Origin: Bacteroidota bacterium
Lineage (GTDB): Bacteria > Bacteroidota > Bacteroidia > J057
Direction: 5' to 3'
DNA: 8,629 nucleotides
Assembly (NCBI GenBank): GCA_003696875.1
Contig: RFHL01000533.1
Location: 1 to 8,629, forward strand
The position numbers and the translations under genes were made by a program. Shown one piece after another: positions 1 through 6,228 of the stretch. Position 1 is the first letter of the stretch, and each line of letters begins with the position of its first letter. The notes under the pieces were generated by a model. It worked only from the letters and a program-made list of their open reading frames with translations, was not told the origin of the DNA and ran no database searches.

Positions 1-1
1 G

Positions 2-55
2 AACATCCTTGGCTTTATCGCCATCTTCGCCCGAAAAACAGCTAAGAAACTTTAG
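2..55 (+). CDS. Possible C-terminal end of an upstream membrane protein (partial)
   Basis: Frame 2 is open from the window edge to a TAG at 53-55. It reads as a short hydrophobic stretch (NILGFIAIFA) followed by a basic tail (RKTAKKL), which is how the last transmembrane helix of a small membrane protein often ends. Only 17 residues are visible, so no family can be named. The other two forward frames also stop within about 70 bases and look less protein-like. The minus strand has an ATG at 24-22 that would run off the edge, so a divergent gene is an alternative. Confidence 0.25.
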   Translation, partial: NILGFIAIFARKTAKKL

Positions 56-68
56 ACAACTCCGTTGA

Positions 69-99
69 TTGAAATAAATAAGGTGAATCCCTACCTTTG
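69..99 (+). promoter_or_regulatory. Bacteroidota-type promoter for the TPR gene
   Basis: TTG at 69-71 (-33 region), a 20-base spacer, then TACCTTTG at 92-99, an exact match to the Bacteroidota -7 consensus TAnnTTTG. Transcription would start near 105, giving a leader of about 20 bases before the ATG at 126. The surrounding sequence is AT-rich compared with the genes. This is motif recognition only. Confidence 0.55.
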
Positions 100-125
100 A
101 CTCCTCATCTGGAAACGACGCCCTC

Positions 126-842
126 ATGAAGACCTTTTTCCTGTGTTGCCTGGCGCTTGCTTTTGTCTGGTGGCCCCTGCAGGCCCAAACTGAAAAGCAG
201 CTCATCCGCCGGGGGCTGGACCGGCTGCAGGCCCGGGAGTTCGAAGGGGCCGAAGCCGACTTTTCCTACGTCCTGCAGCTCAATCCCCGCAATGGGGCCG
301 CTTATTTTAACCGGGGCTTTGCCCGGCTACAGTTGGAGAACTACCCCGGTGCGGTGCAGGATTTCAGCTTGTCCATCGACATCAATCCCGCCAACCCTGA
401 CGCCTACTATTTCCGCGGCCGGGCTAAGGTAGGTCTTGAGGATTATCTGGGGGGCATGATGGACTTCAACATCGCCATCCGTGGCGAAGGGCGCGAAGCC
501 CGCTATTACCGGGCGCGCGCCGAGGCCAAAAGTGGCCTGGAAGACTTCCGGGGCGCCATTCAGGATCTGGACAAGGCCATCGAACTGACCAAGGGCCGGG
601 ATATGGACCTCGTTTTTGACCGGGCCAAGGCCTACATCAGCCTGCGGTATTTTGATCAGGCTATTGCGAACCTGGATATCGTGGTGAATGAGCGGCCTAT
701 GGACCCCAATGCCTATAACTTCCGGGCCTCGGTCAAGTTGCAGGCGGGCGACCTGGATGGGGCTTGTCTGGACTGGTCCAAGGCTGGAGAGCTTGGCGAT
801 GCCAATGCGTACACCCTGATACGCAAGCATTGTAACAACTGA
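126..842 (+). CDS. Secreted tetratricopeptide-repeat protein
   Basis: A 238-residue protein with an N-terminal signal peptide: a Lys at position 2, a hydrophobic core at about 4-18, and a likely signal peptidase I site after A20 (LQA|Q). The rest is a tandem array of about six TPR units of roughly 34 residues (about 24-57, 58-91, 92-124, 126-159, 160-193, 194-227), with typical pieces such as AAYFNRGFARL, NPANPDAYYFRGRA and ALKL-like second helices. The ending, with DGACLDWSKAGELGD and a Cys near the C-terminus, is frequent in Bacteroidota periplasmic TPR proteins. TPRs are protein-interaction scaffolds, so a binding role in the periplasm or at the envelope is likely, but the partner cannot be told. 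There is no lipobox at the cleavage region, so it is probably not a lipoprotein. It has its own promoter and terminator and so looks monocistronic. Confidence 0.85.
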   Translation: MKTFFLCCLALAFVWWPLQAQTEKQLIRRGLDRLQAREFEGAEADFSYVLQLNPRNGAAYFNRGFARLQLENYPGAVQDFSLSIDINPANPDAYYFRGRAKVGLEDYLGGMMDFNIAIRGEGREARYYRARAEAKSGLEDFRGAIQDLDKAIELTKGRDMDLVFDRAKAYISLRYFDQAIANLDIVVNERPMDPNAYNFRASVKLQAGDLDGACLDWSKAGELGDANAYTLIRKHCNN

Positions 843-857
843 CGCACAAGAGAAGCG

Positions 858-915
858 GAACCCTGCCTGAAAAACCCTATCTTACGGGAATTTCAGGCAG
901 GGTTCTTGTTTTTTG
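858..915 (+). terminator. Intrinsic terminator after the TPR gene
   Basis: A perfect 15-bp stem (left arm 858-872, right arm 891-905) encloses an 18-base loop and is followed by TTGTTTTTTG (906-915). It begins 15 bases after the TPR stop codon. The pairing and T-rich tail are directly visible. Confidence 0.85.
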
Positions 916-940
916 CCTCTTCGGTTCGGCTCGTTTTCCT

Positions 941-1816
941 ATGACCCCATATCCTTATCCCGTACGTTTTCATACCCTGAGCGGGGGTGCCCGGCTGGCT
1001 TATGTCGAGGCGGGATCGGGGCCTGAGACCCTTGTGCTGATCCATGGACTGAGCAGCAACCTCCTGATTTGGCGGCGCAACCTGGCCGCCCTGGCGGACC
1101 AGGTTCGGGTAGTGGCCATTGATTTGCCGGGCTACGGGCAATCACCCCCGGCTCCGCTGCCGCTGTCGATGCCCTATCTGGCGAGCCTGGTTATGGAGTT
1201 GGTTTTCAAGTTGGGCCTGTCCCGGGTTACCCTGGGTGGACACTCCATGGGCGGGCAGATCGCCCTGACGGCCGCCCTGCGGTATCCGCAGACCGTTCGC
1301 AGATTGGTCCTGGCGGCGCCGGCGGGTTTTGAGCGTTTTGATCCGCTGCAGGCGGCGGTGCTACGCCGCAGCTTTCGGCCCGAAGCCATCCGGCGCATGA
1401 GTGCGTACACCCTCCGCCAAAACCTCCGCCTGGGGTTTTACCGCTATCCGCAGGAGGCTGATTTTATCATCTCTGATCGCCTGGAGTTGGGCCGCTCGGA
1501 GGCCTTCTCCGACTACTTGGAAACGGTAGGCCAAAGCATTGATGCGATGCTGCAGGGACCCGTATGGTCCCGGCTTCCGGACATCACTCAGCCCGTTCTG
1601 GTGCTGTTTGGGCAGCATGACCTGCTGATTCCCAACCGCCTCTTTAAGCCCTGGGGACGGCCGCAGCGCATTGCCGAGGCAGGCGTCCGGCGTATTCCCC
1701 ATGCGATCCTCCAGATGGTCGATCGTTGTGGGCATTTCCTGCCTTTTGAGCAGGCCGAGCTGTTTTCCCACAGCGTGACCCGCTTTATGCAGGTGACTCA
1801 GGGTTTTCAGGCTTAA
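941..1816 (+). CDS. Alpha/beta hydrolase fold protein
   Basis: A 291-residue single-domain alpha/beta hydrolase of normal length, with no signal peptide, so cytoplasmic. Family marks in order: LIHG with H35-G36 for the oxyanion hole; DLPGYGQS at about 61-68; the nucleophile elbow GHSMGG with S102; a variable lid at about 130-210; an acid candidate D227 in LFGQHDLLIP; and the catalytic His candidate H265 in CGHFLPFEQ. This is the full Ser-Asp-His triad. The family covers esterases, lipases, C-C bond hydrolases, haloperoxidase-like enzymes and some intracellular PHA depolymerases, and the substrate cannot be read from the sequence. It lies just upstream of the thiolase and PHA synthase genes on the same strand, which makes a link to PHA or acyl-CoA metabolism possible. 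The start at 941 is only 26 bases after the upstream terminator's T-tract, and no clear promoter is visible before it. Confidence 0.85.
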   Translation: MTPYPYPVRFHTLSGGARLAYVEAGSGPETLVLIHGLSSNLLIWRRNLAALADQVRVVAIDLPGYGQSPPAPLPLSMPYLASLVMELVFKLGLSRVTLGGHSMGGQIALTAALRYPQTVRRLVLAAPAGFERFDPLQAAVLRRSFRPEAIRRMSAYTLRQNLRLGFYRYPQEADFIISDRLELGRSEAFSDYLETVGQSIDAMLQGPVWSRLPDITQPVLVLFGQHDLLIPNRLFKPWGRPQRIAEAGVRRIPHAILQMVDRCGHFLPFEQAELFSHSVTRFMQVTQGFQA

Positions 1817-1924
1817 GTCATACCCCGTTAGATACTGTTACAACCTACTGATTGTCAATAATTAATCGAAACAGATGCCCGTCTCACACCTGCCAGGTCA
1901 GGGCCGCTTTAGCGGATCCGCGCA

Positions 1925-1955
1925 TTGGGGCCGCACCGGTCCTGTCCTATGTTAG
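1925..1955 (+). promoter_or_regulatory. Possible promoter for the thiolase gene
   Basis: TTG at 1925-1927, a 20-base spacer, then TATGTTAG at 1948-1955, one base away from TAnnTTTG. It would place the start near 1962, about 25 bases before the ATG. The 171-base gap after the hydrolase supports a separate transcription unit, but the -7 match is imperfect. No convincing terminator was seen in this gap. Confidence 0.35.
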
Positions 1956-1987
1956 GCGGCATCTCCACCCTTTAATGATGTCTGATT

Positions 1988-3166
1988 ATGCAGCAAGTAT
2001 TTATTGTCTCGGCGGTACGTACCCCGCTGGGGAGTTTTGGCGGGGCACTCGCGGGTTTCTCCGCCACGGCTCTGGGTTCCATCGCCATCAAGGGCGCGCT
2101 GGCGCGCGCCGACCTGACCCCCAACCAGGTCGATGAGGTATTCATGGGCAATGTCGTGTCCTCCAACCTCGGACAGGCCCCGGCCCGGCAGGCTGCCCTC
2201 GGGGCAGGTATTCCCAATACAGTCCCTTGTACACATGTCAACAAGGTATGCGCCTCCGGTGCCAAAGCCATCATGATTGGGTCTCAGTCCATCATGCTGG
2301 GAATGGCCGATATCATCGTGGCCGGTGGGATGGAAAGCATGAGCAACATCCCCTACTATGTGCCCAAGGCGCGCTTTGGCTACAAATACGGGGACGGGGC
2401 CTTGATTGATGGCCTGGCCAAGGACGGCCTGACCGATGCCTACGATCATGTGGCGATGGGAATTTACGCCGACCAGACGGCGACGGCCTTTGGCCTGAGC
2501 CGGGAGGCACAGGATGCCTTTGCGATTCAGTCCTATCAGCGCACCGCAGCCGCCACGGAGGCAGGCAAATTCAAAGACGAAATTGTTCCCGTCAGCATCC
2601 CGCAGCGCCGGGGCGATGCCATCCAAATGACTGAAGACGAGGAGTTTCGCAGGGTGAAGTTTGACAAGATTCCCTCCCTCCGGCCGGCCTTTTCCAAGGA
2701 CGGGACCGTGACTGCGGCCAATGCGTCGACGATGAACGACGGGGCCTCGGCGCTGGTCCTGGCCAGCGAAGCCAAAGTAAAAGAGCTGGGCCTGAAGCCG
2801 ATCGGCCGGGTGGTGAGCTTTGCCGATGCGTCTCATGATCCGAAATGGTTTACCACTGCGCCCTCCCTGGCGGTGCCCTTGGCCCTCAAGCGGGGCGGTC
2901 TGGCCCTGTCTGACCTGGATTTCCTGGAGGTGAATGAAGCGTTTGCCGTGGTCCCGATGGTGTTTAACCATCAGATGGGGGTAGATGAAGCCATCGTGAA
3001 TGTGTACGGTGGGGCGGTATCACTGGGGCACCCGCTGGGAGCCTCAGGGGCACGCATCGTCACCACCCTGATGAACGTCCTCGGCCAGGAGGGCGGAAAG
3101 TATGGGCTCGCGACCCTCTGCAACGGCGGAGGCGGTGCCTCGGCCATTGTGGTGGAGCGGTTCTAG
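1988..3166 (+). CDS. Acetyl-CoA C-acetyltransferase (thiolase)
   Basis: A 392-residue thiolase, the usual length for biosynthetic acetoacetyl-CoA thiolases. It would condense two acetyl-CoA into acetoacetyl-CoA, or run the reverse reaction. The N-terminus (IVSAVRTPLGSFGG) is the standard thiolase start. Catalytic marks: acyl-accepting Cys C88 in NKVCASGAKA, the MESMSN segment at about 115-120, NEAFA with N316, the GGAVSLGHPLGASGAR box with H348, and the second active-site Cys C378 in LCNGGGGASA. All the key residues are present. Its position directly before phaEC suggests the PhaA role, giving the C4 precursor for polyhydroxybutyrate. A role in fatty acid or amino acid breakdown cannot be excluded, and so no gene symbol is given. 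A terminator follows the stop, so it is probably transcribed apart from phaEC. The start is fixed by alignment to the family, not by a strong ribosome binding site. Confidence 0.93.
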   Translation: MQQVFIVSAVRTPLGSFGGALAGFSATALGSIAIKGALARADLTPNQVDEVFMGNVVSSNLGQAPARQAALGAGIPNTVPCTHVNKVCASGAKAIMIGSQSIMLGMADIIVAGGMESMSNIPYYVPKARFGYKYGDGALIDGLAKDGLTDAYDHVAMGIYADQTATAFGLSREAQDAFAIQSYQRTAAATEAGKFKDEIVPVSIPQRRGDAIQMTEDEEFRRVKFDKIPSLRPAFSKDGTVTAANASTMNDGASALVLASEAKVKELGLKPIGRVVSFADASHDPKWFTTAPSLAVPLALKRGGLALSDLDFLEVNEAFAVVPMVFNHQMGVDEAIVNVYGGAVSLGHPLGASGARIVTTLMNVLGQEGGKYGLATLCNGGGGASAIVVERF

Positions 3167-3188
3167 TCCCGTTTTTGTCCGCCTCGGC

Positions 3189-3220
3189 AGGGCCTGCTCC
3201 GAAAAGGAGCAGGCCCTTTT
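3189..3220 (+). terminator. Intrinsic terminator after the thiolase
   Basis: A perfect 12-bp stem (3189-3200 with 3206-3217) and a 5-base GAAAA loop, ending in TTTT (3217-3220). The T-tract is short, but the stem is long and GC-rich. It separates the thiolase from the phaE promoter region. Confidence 0.75.
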
Positions 3221-3334
3221 CGCTTGAATAGGGACAGTGGATTGCGGAAAGTCCGGGAAGGAGAGTCGGGATTTATTTAATTGATAATCAGATTTTTGCA
3301 AGGAAAATGTCTCGGTGTTGGGGGCATAGTCAGG

Positions 3335-3356
3335 CCTTCTTTTTTGTGGAAGAAGG
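3335..3356. promoter_or_regulatory. Inverted repeat abutting the phaE promoter (candidate operator)
   Basis: CCTTCTT (3335-3341) and AAGAAGG (3350-3356) form a perfect 7-bp inverted repeat with an 8-base spacer. The right arm ends on the base before the -33 TTTG of the phaE promoter. The placement is what a dimeric regulator of PHA genes would use, but no regulator gene is in the window. There is no T-tract after it that would suit a terminator. Confidence 0.4.
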
Positions 3357-3387
3357 TTTGGGACGGGTAGCAGGGCATATACCTTTA
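3357..3387 (+). promoter_or_regulatory. Bacteroidota-type promoter for phaE-phaC
   Basis: TTTG at 3357-3360 (-33), a 19-base spacer, then TACCTTTA at 3380-3387 (-7, one base from TAnnTTTG). The start would be near 3394, about 20 bases before the phaE ATG, the same geometry as the promoter of the TPR gene. An AT-rich stretch (about 3270-3300) lies further upstream. Confidence 0.55.
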
Positions 3388-3412
3388 AGTCCACGCAATA
3401 AACAACCGAGTT

Positions 3413-4651
3413 ATGGCAACGAATAACCTCTTTGACCAGTGGACCGAAGTCCAAAAGCAGATGATGGACAACTGGGTCTCCATGTCCAAAAATATCTCTG
3501 ATGCCTTTCAGCCGAATGGCAAAAACGGGACGGCCACCAAGCTCCCCTTCACCGACTGGTACCAGAAGCAGCAGGAACTGCTGGAAAAAAGCATGAACCC
3601 GGCCGAAGCTCAGAAGGTGTTTCAGGATTCCTTCGAAGGCTATCGCAAGACCCTGGAAGATCAGCTCTCGCAGTGGACCAAAATGACCAATCAGATGCTG
3701 AGCCAGCAGGGACAGGCCTTCATGCCTTTCACCGCTATGCCCCGTATTCACCAGATCAGCGAAGCCTATCAGGAGATCGCCAAGTACTGGGACCCCATCC
3801 TGAGTGTGATCCGCGACGGGACGCCCAATCCCGCCCAGATCAACGATTGGCTGAAGCCTGAAGCTTACCAGGGTATGCTGACCAAGCTCATGGAGTTTAA
3901 TATGCCCGTATCGGTCCAGGAAATCGCCGATCAGGCTACCAAGCTGTTCTCCGACTATAGCAGCTGGGTATCGGGCCAGACGACCGGCTTTACCGGGAGT
4001 TTCCCGGGGGGGATGATGAGCCTCCCGGCCTGGGACAACAATCCCTTTATGAAGCTGATGACCGACCTGCAGCACCGAGTGGAAACCCAACTGGTCCCGA
4101 TCACCTCCATGCTCAACATCGGCAAGCGCGGCGAAATGGTCCAGCTGATCCTCGATGCCCAGCGGGAATACATCACCTACGTCATGAGCGCCAGCGCCAT
4201 CCAGGCGCAGATGTTCCAGGCTGGCCAGAAGGCCATGCCTGAGGCCGTCGAAACCCTGCGCAAGCAGTACCTGGAAACCAATCAGGTCCCTGATTTTGAT
4301 ACCTTCTTCAACACCTTCACCGGCATCCTGGAGCACCACCTCGTGACCCTCTTTGAGACCGAGTCCTATTCCAAGCTCCAGAACGACATGGCCGTAGCCG
4401 GGGTGAAAGTCAAGAATCGCCTGGAGCGGGTGATGGAATATGCCTTCGAAGGCGCCCCCTTTACCCTGCGGTCTGAGACCGATGAGCTCGCCAAGGAGCT
4501 GCAATCCCTCCGTCGGAAGGTGCGTATGCTGGAAAAGAAAGTGCAGGAAATGAGTAAGGCGGTTTCGGCAGAAAAGCCGCAGCCTCCGGCTCGTAAGACT
4601 CCGGCCAGCCGGAGCCGCAAGAAGCCGGCCGCAGAAGCGCCCGCTTCCTGA
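3413..4651 (+). CDS. phaE: Class III PHA synthase subunit PhaE
   Basis: A 412-residue soluble, largely helical protein without signal peptide. It matches the PhaE family (class III poly(R)-hydroxyalkanoate synthase, non-catalytic subunit): a Trp/Gln/Met-rich N-terminus (DQWTEVQKQMMDNW), a central segment with PFMKLMTDLQ, and the conserved C-terminal block PFTLRSETDELAKELQSL at about 349-366 leading into a short coiled coil (about 355-383, SLRRKVRMLEKKV). PhaE binds PhaC and is needed for its full activity and for granule formation. The last 28 residues (385-412) are rich in Pro, Ala, Lys and Arg, with 7 basic and 2 acidic residues, resembling the basic tails of nucleoid-binding PHA granule proteins. 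The gene sits 87 bases before phaC on the same strand, and the next gene is a PhaC with a class III active site, which strongly supports the call. It is somewhat longer than purple sulphur bacterial PhaE, partly because of the tail. Confidence 0.88.
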   Translation: MATNNLFDQWTEVQKQMMDNWVSMSKNISDAFQPNGKNGTATKLPFTDWYQKQQELLEKSMNPAEAQKVFQDSFEGYRKTLEDQLSQWTKMTNQMLSQQGQAFMPFTAMPRIHQISEAYQEIAKYWDPILSVIRDGTPNPAQINDWLKPEAYQGMLTKLMEFNMPVSVQEIADQATKLFSDYSSWVSGQTTGFTGSFPGGMMSLPAWDNNPFMKLMTDLQHRVETQLVPITSMLNIGKRGEMVQLILDAQREYITYVMSASAIQAQMFQAGQKAMPEAVETLRKQYLETNQVPDFDTFFNTFTGILEHHLVTLFETESYSKLQNDMAVAGVKVKNRLERVMEYAFEGAPFTLRSETDELAKELQSLRRKVRMLEKKVQEMSKAVSAEKPQPPARKTPASRSRKKPAAEAPAS

Positions 4652-4661
4652 CCAGGCCTCA

Positions 4662-4695
4662 GGGGGGAACGCACAACCTCCCCCCGCTTTTCTTC
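4662..4695 (+). terminator. Hairpin between phaE and phaC (candidate attenuator)
   Basis: GGGGGGA (4662-4668) pairs with TCCCCCC (4679-4685) as a 7-bp stem around a 10-base loop, followed by the T-rich stretch GCTTTTCTTCT. It lies 10 bases after the phaE stop and 44 before the phaC start. It could partly end transcription or protect the 3' end of phaE mRNA. No good promoter for phaC was found after it, so some read-through must occur if the two genes are one operon. Confidence 0.45.
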
Positions 4696-4738
4696 TCCCT
4701 TCTTTCTATTCCCTATCCCCTAGATACGACTCAATCAT

Positions 4739-5824
4739 ATGGAAACTGCGAATATTGCGAACCAAGCCGCTGAGACCGTAACCCGCTTTACTGAGCAGAC
4801 GGCCGAGCAGATGAACTCGATGCGGACCTGGGCCCAGAACCTGTCCGAAATCGAGACCGTCGACATCGCCACCGCTCCCCGGGAGACCGTCTGGCAAGAT
4901 GGTAAGGTCAAGCTATACCACTTCCTCCGCGACACCAAAGCCAAGGTCAAAACCCCTGTGGTGATCTCTTACGCTCTGGTGAATCGCTGGGAAATGATGG
5001 ACCTGCAACCCGACCGGAGCATGATCCGCCGCCTCCTGCAGGAAGGCCTGGATGTCTATGTCATCGACTGGGGCTATGCCGGCGTCGCCGAGCGCTACAA
5101 GACCATGGGTGACTACATCAATGGCAATCTTGATGATTGCATCGACTTTGTCCGTGATCGGCACGGAGTGGATCAGGTAAACCTCGTCGGCGTGTGCCAG
5201 GGCGGTACCTTCAGCGTGATCTACACCGCTCTGCATCCGGAGAAAGTCAAGAACCTCGTGACCCTGGTCACGCCGGTAGATTTCTCACATGACGAAGGCC
5301 TGCTTTTCCGCTGGTCGCGTGAGGTAGATGTCGACTCGCTGGTCGAAGGGTTTAACGGCGTGGTTCCCGGCGAATTCCTCAACATCGCCTTTGACCTGCT
5401 CAAGCCGATGGCCAAGGTCAAGAAGTACGTGAACCTGCCCAAGCTGGCCCAGGACAAGGCCAAGCTGGAAAACTTTCTCCGCATGGAGAAATGGGTGAGC
5501 GACGGTCCGGCCCAGGCCGGCGAGGCGTATCGGGAGTTTATCAACGAACTCTACAAGCAAAACAAGCTGGCCAAAGGCACCTTTGAACTGGAAGGCGAAA
5601 AGGTCGACCTGAAAAAGATCGACATGCCCATCATGACCATCTATGCCAGTGCCGACCACCTCGTGCCTCCCCCCTGTACCCAGAAGCTGAATGACCTGGT
5701 GAGCAGCACGGACAAGGAGCTCTACGAATTTCCTGGTGGGCATATCGGCGTCTTCGTCGGTAGCCGTTCCCAGAAAGTGCTCGCCCCGGCTATAGCCGAG
5801 TGGCTCGCCAACCGCGACAAATAG
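4739..5824 (+). CDS. phaC: Class III PHA synthase catalytic subunit PhaC
   Basis: A 361-residue cytoplasmic alpha/beta hydrolase-fold polymerase that links (R)-3-hydroxyacyl-CoA monomers, mainly C4, into polyester on the granule surface. The lipase-like box GVCQGG (151-156) carries the nucleophile C153 in place of Ser, and this exact box is typical of class III enzymes. The other triad members are D306 in YASADHLVPP and H335 in GGHIGVFVGS. Other family pieces are PVVISYALVNRWEMMDLQ, the DVYVIDWG segment at about 105-112, TLVTPVDF at about 175-182 and WVSDGP at 252-257. The length is near the roughly 355 residues of class III PhaC and far below the roughly 600 of class I/II, and phaE is adjacent. 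All catalytic residues are present, so it should be active with PhaE. The gene order is phaE then phaC. Its first 50 residues are Gln/Thr/Glu-rich and helical. Confidence 0.95.
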   Translation: METANIANQAAETVTRFTEQTAEQMNSMRTWAQNLSEIETVDIATAPRETVWQDGKVKLYHFLRDTKAKVKTPVVISYALVNRWEMMDLQPDRSMIRRLLQEGLDVYVIDWGYAGVAERYKTMGDYINGNLDDCIDFVRDRHGVDQVNLVGVCQGGTFSVIYTALHPEKVKNLVTLVTPVDFSHDEGLLFRWSREVDVDSLVEGFNGVVPGEFLNIAFDLLKPMAKVKKYVNLPKLAQDKAKLENFLRMEKWVSDGPAQAGEAYREFINELYKQNKLAKGTFELEGEKVDLKKIDMPIMTIYASADHLVPPPCTQKLNDLVSSTDKELYEFPGGHIGVFVGSRSQKVLAPAIAEWLANRDK

Positions 5825-5953
5825 GGCCGCAGGCCCTGGGAGTGACCGGCCCGGCGGAACCATCGCTCCCTGCAGCCATAATCTTTCTCTTCCCGCCTGC
5901 CGGTGTGGGGACCGGCCATAATCCCATCCCGCCTTTTTCGATTCTGATCCACC

Positions 5954-5988
5954 GCGAGCCTGCCCCACCGGGCTCGCCTCTTTTTTTT
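5954..5988 (+). terminator. Intrinsic terminator for phaE-phaC
   Basis: GCGAGCC (5954-5960) pairs with GGCTCGC (5971-5977) around a 10-base loop, and an uninterrupted run of eight T follows at 5981-5988. It lies 130 bases after the phaC stop, leaving a longish 3' untranslated region. Confidence 0.65.
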
Positions 5989-6013
5989 CCAAGAAACCCA
6001 TAGGGTAGGGGAG

Positions 6014-6041
6014 TCAAAAAGTTTGAAAGGAATACGTATTC
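6014..6041. repeat. Adjacent palindromes, TCAAA-AAG-TTTGA and GAATACGTATTC
   Basis: TCAAA (6014-6018) and TTTGA (6022-6026) form one inverted repeat. Three bases later GAATACGTATTC (6030-6041) is a perfect 12-base palindrome. Its flanks GAAA and TTTC extend the symmetry if one G is bulged. Perfect spacerless palindromes suit dimeric DNA-binding proteins. The function is unknown. Confidence 0.5.
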
Positions 6042-6137
6042 TTTCTCGCCTCTCGCCCTCCTGAGCGCAGCAAAGTCCCGCTTGCGGGATCGCCTCTCAA
6101 TATCTCGCTTCTAGAATAGTAGTTAGGTTTAGTAGAA

Positions 6138-6175
6138 CCGGCCCGGAACGCCCTGCGCTTCGGGCCTGGCTTTTT
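6138..6175 (+). terminator. Terminator-like hairpin before the GH109 gene
   Basis: GGCCCG (6140-6145) pairs with CGGGCC (6161-6166), extendable by two pairs with one bulged T, around a 15-base loop, and is followed by CTTTTT (6170-6175). It could end a short untranslated RNA or phaC read-through. The stem is short and the loop large, so this is tentative. Confidence 0.3.
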
Positions 6176-6193
6176 GGGAGAGCGGGCCTGGCT
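6161..6193 (+). repeat. 11-base direct repeat CGGGCCTGGCT
   Basis: Two exact copies at 6161-6171 and 6183-6193, with a 22-base period (about two helical turns), upstream of the GH109 gene. Spacing of two turns would put both copies on the same face of DNA, as for tandem regulator sites, but it may be a chance duplication in GC-rich sequence. Confidence 0.5.
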
Positions 6194-6200
6194 ATGTAAC

Positions 6201-6228
6201 TTGAGAAACTACCCTCCAAGTAGGCTTG
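6201..6228 (+). promoter_or_regulatory. Weak candidate promoter for the GH109 gene
   Basis: TTG at 6201-6203, a 17-base spacer, then TAGGCTTG at 6221-6228, one base from TAnnTTTG. The start would fall near 6235, giving a leader of about 45 bases to the ATG at 6280. If so, the TTG at 6226 cannot be the start codon. Confidence 0.3.

Noticed and set aside
2090..2112. GC-rich inverted-repeat-like run (GGCGCGCTGGCGCGCGCC)
   Set aside because: It lies within the thiolase reading frame and is explained by Ala/Arg/Leu codons.
1852..2136. 94-residue forward frame overlapping the thiolase start
   Set aside because: It overlaps the thiolase in another frame, has no family resemblance, and contains the candidate thiolase promoter.
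1952..2971. 339-residue open frame on the minus strand opposite the thiolase
   Set aside because: It is antisense to a clear thiolase with all catalytic residues, and no family features were seen.
3044..4504. 486-residue open frame on the minus strand opposite the thiolase end and phaE
   Set aside because: It lies antisense to two well-supported genes and spans the terminator and promoter between them. Its composition (many His, Gly, Leu, Asp) is what the reverse of GC-rich codons gives.
5800..6003. 67-residue Pro-rich forward frame after phaC
   Set aside because: It starts inside phaC, covers the terminator and its T-tract, and has low-complexity composition.
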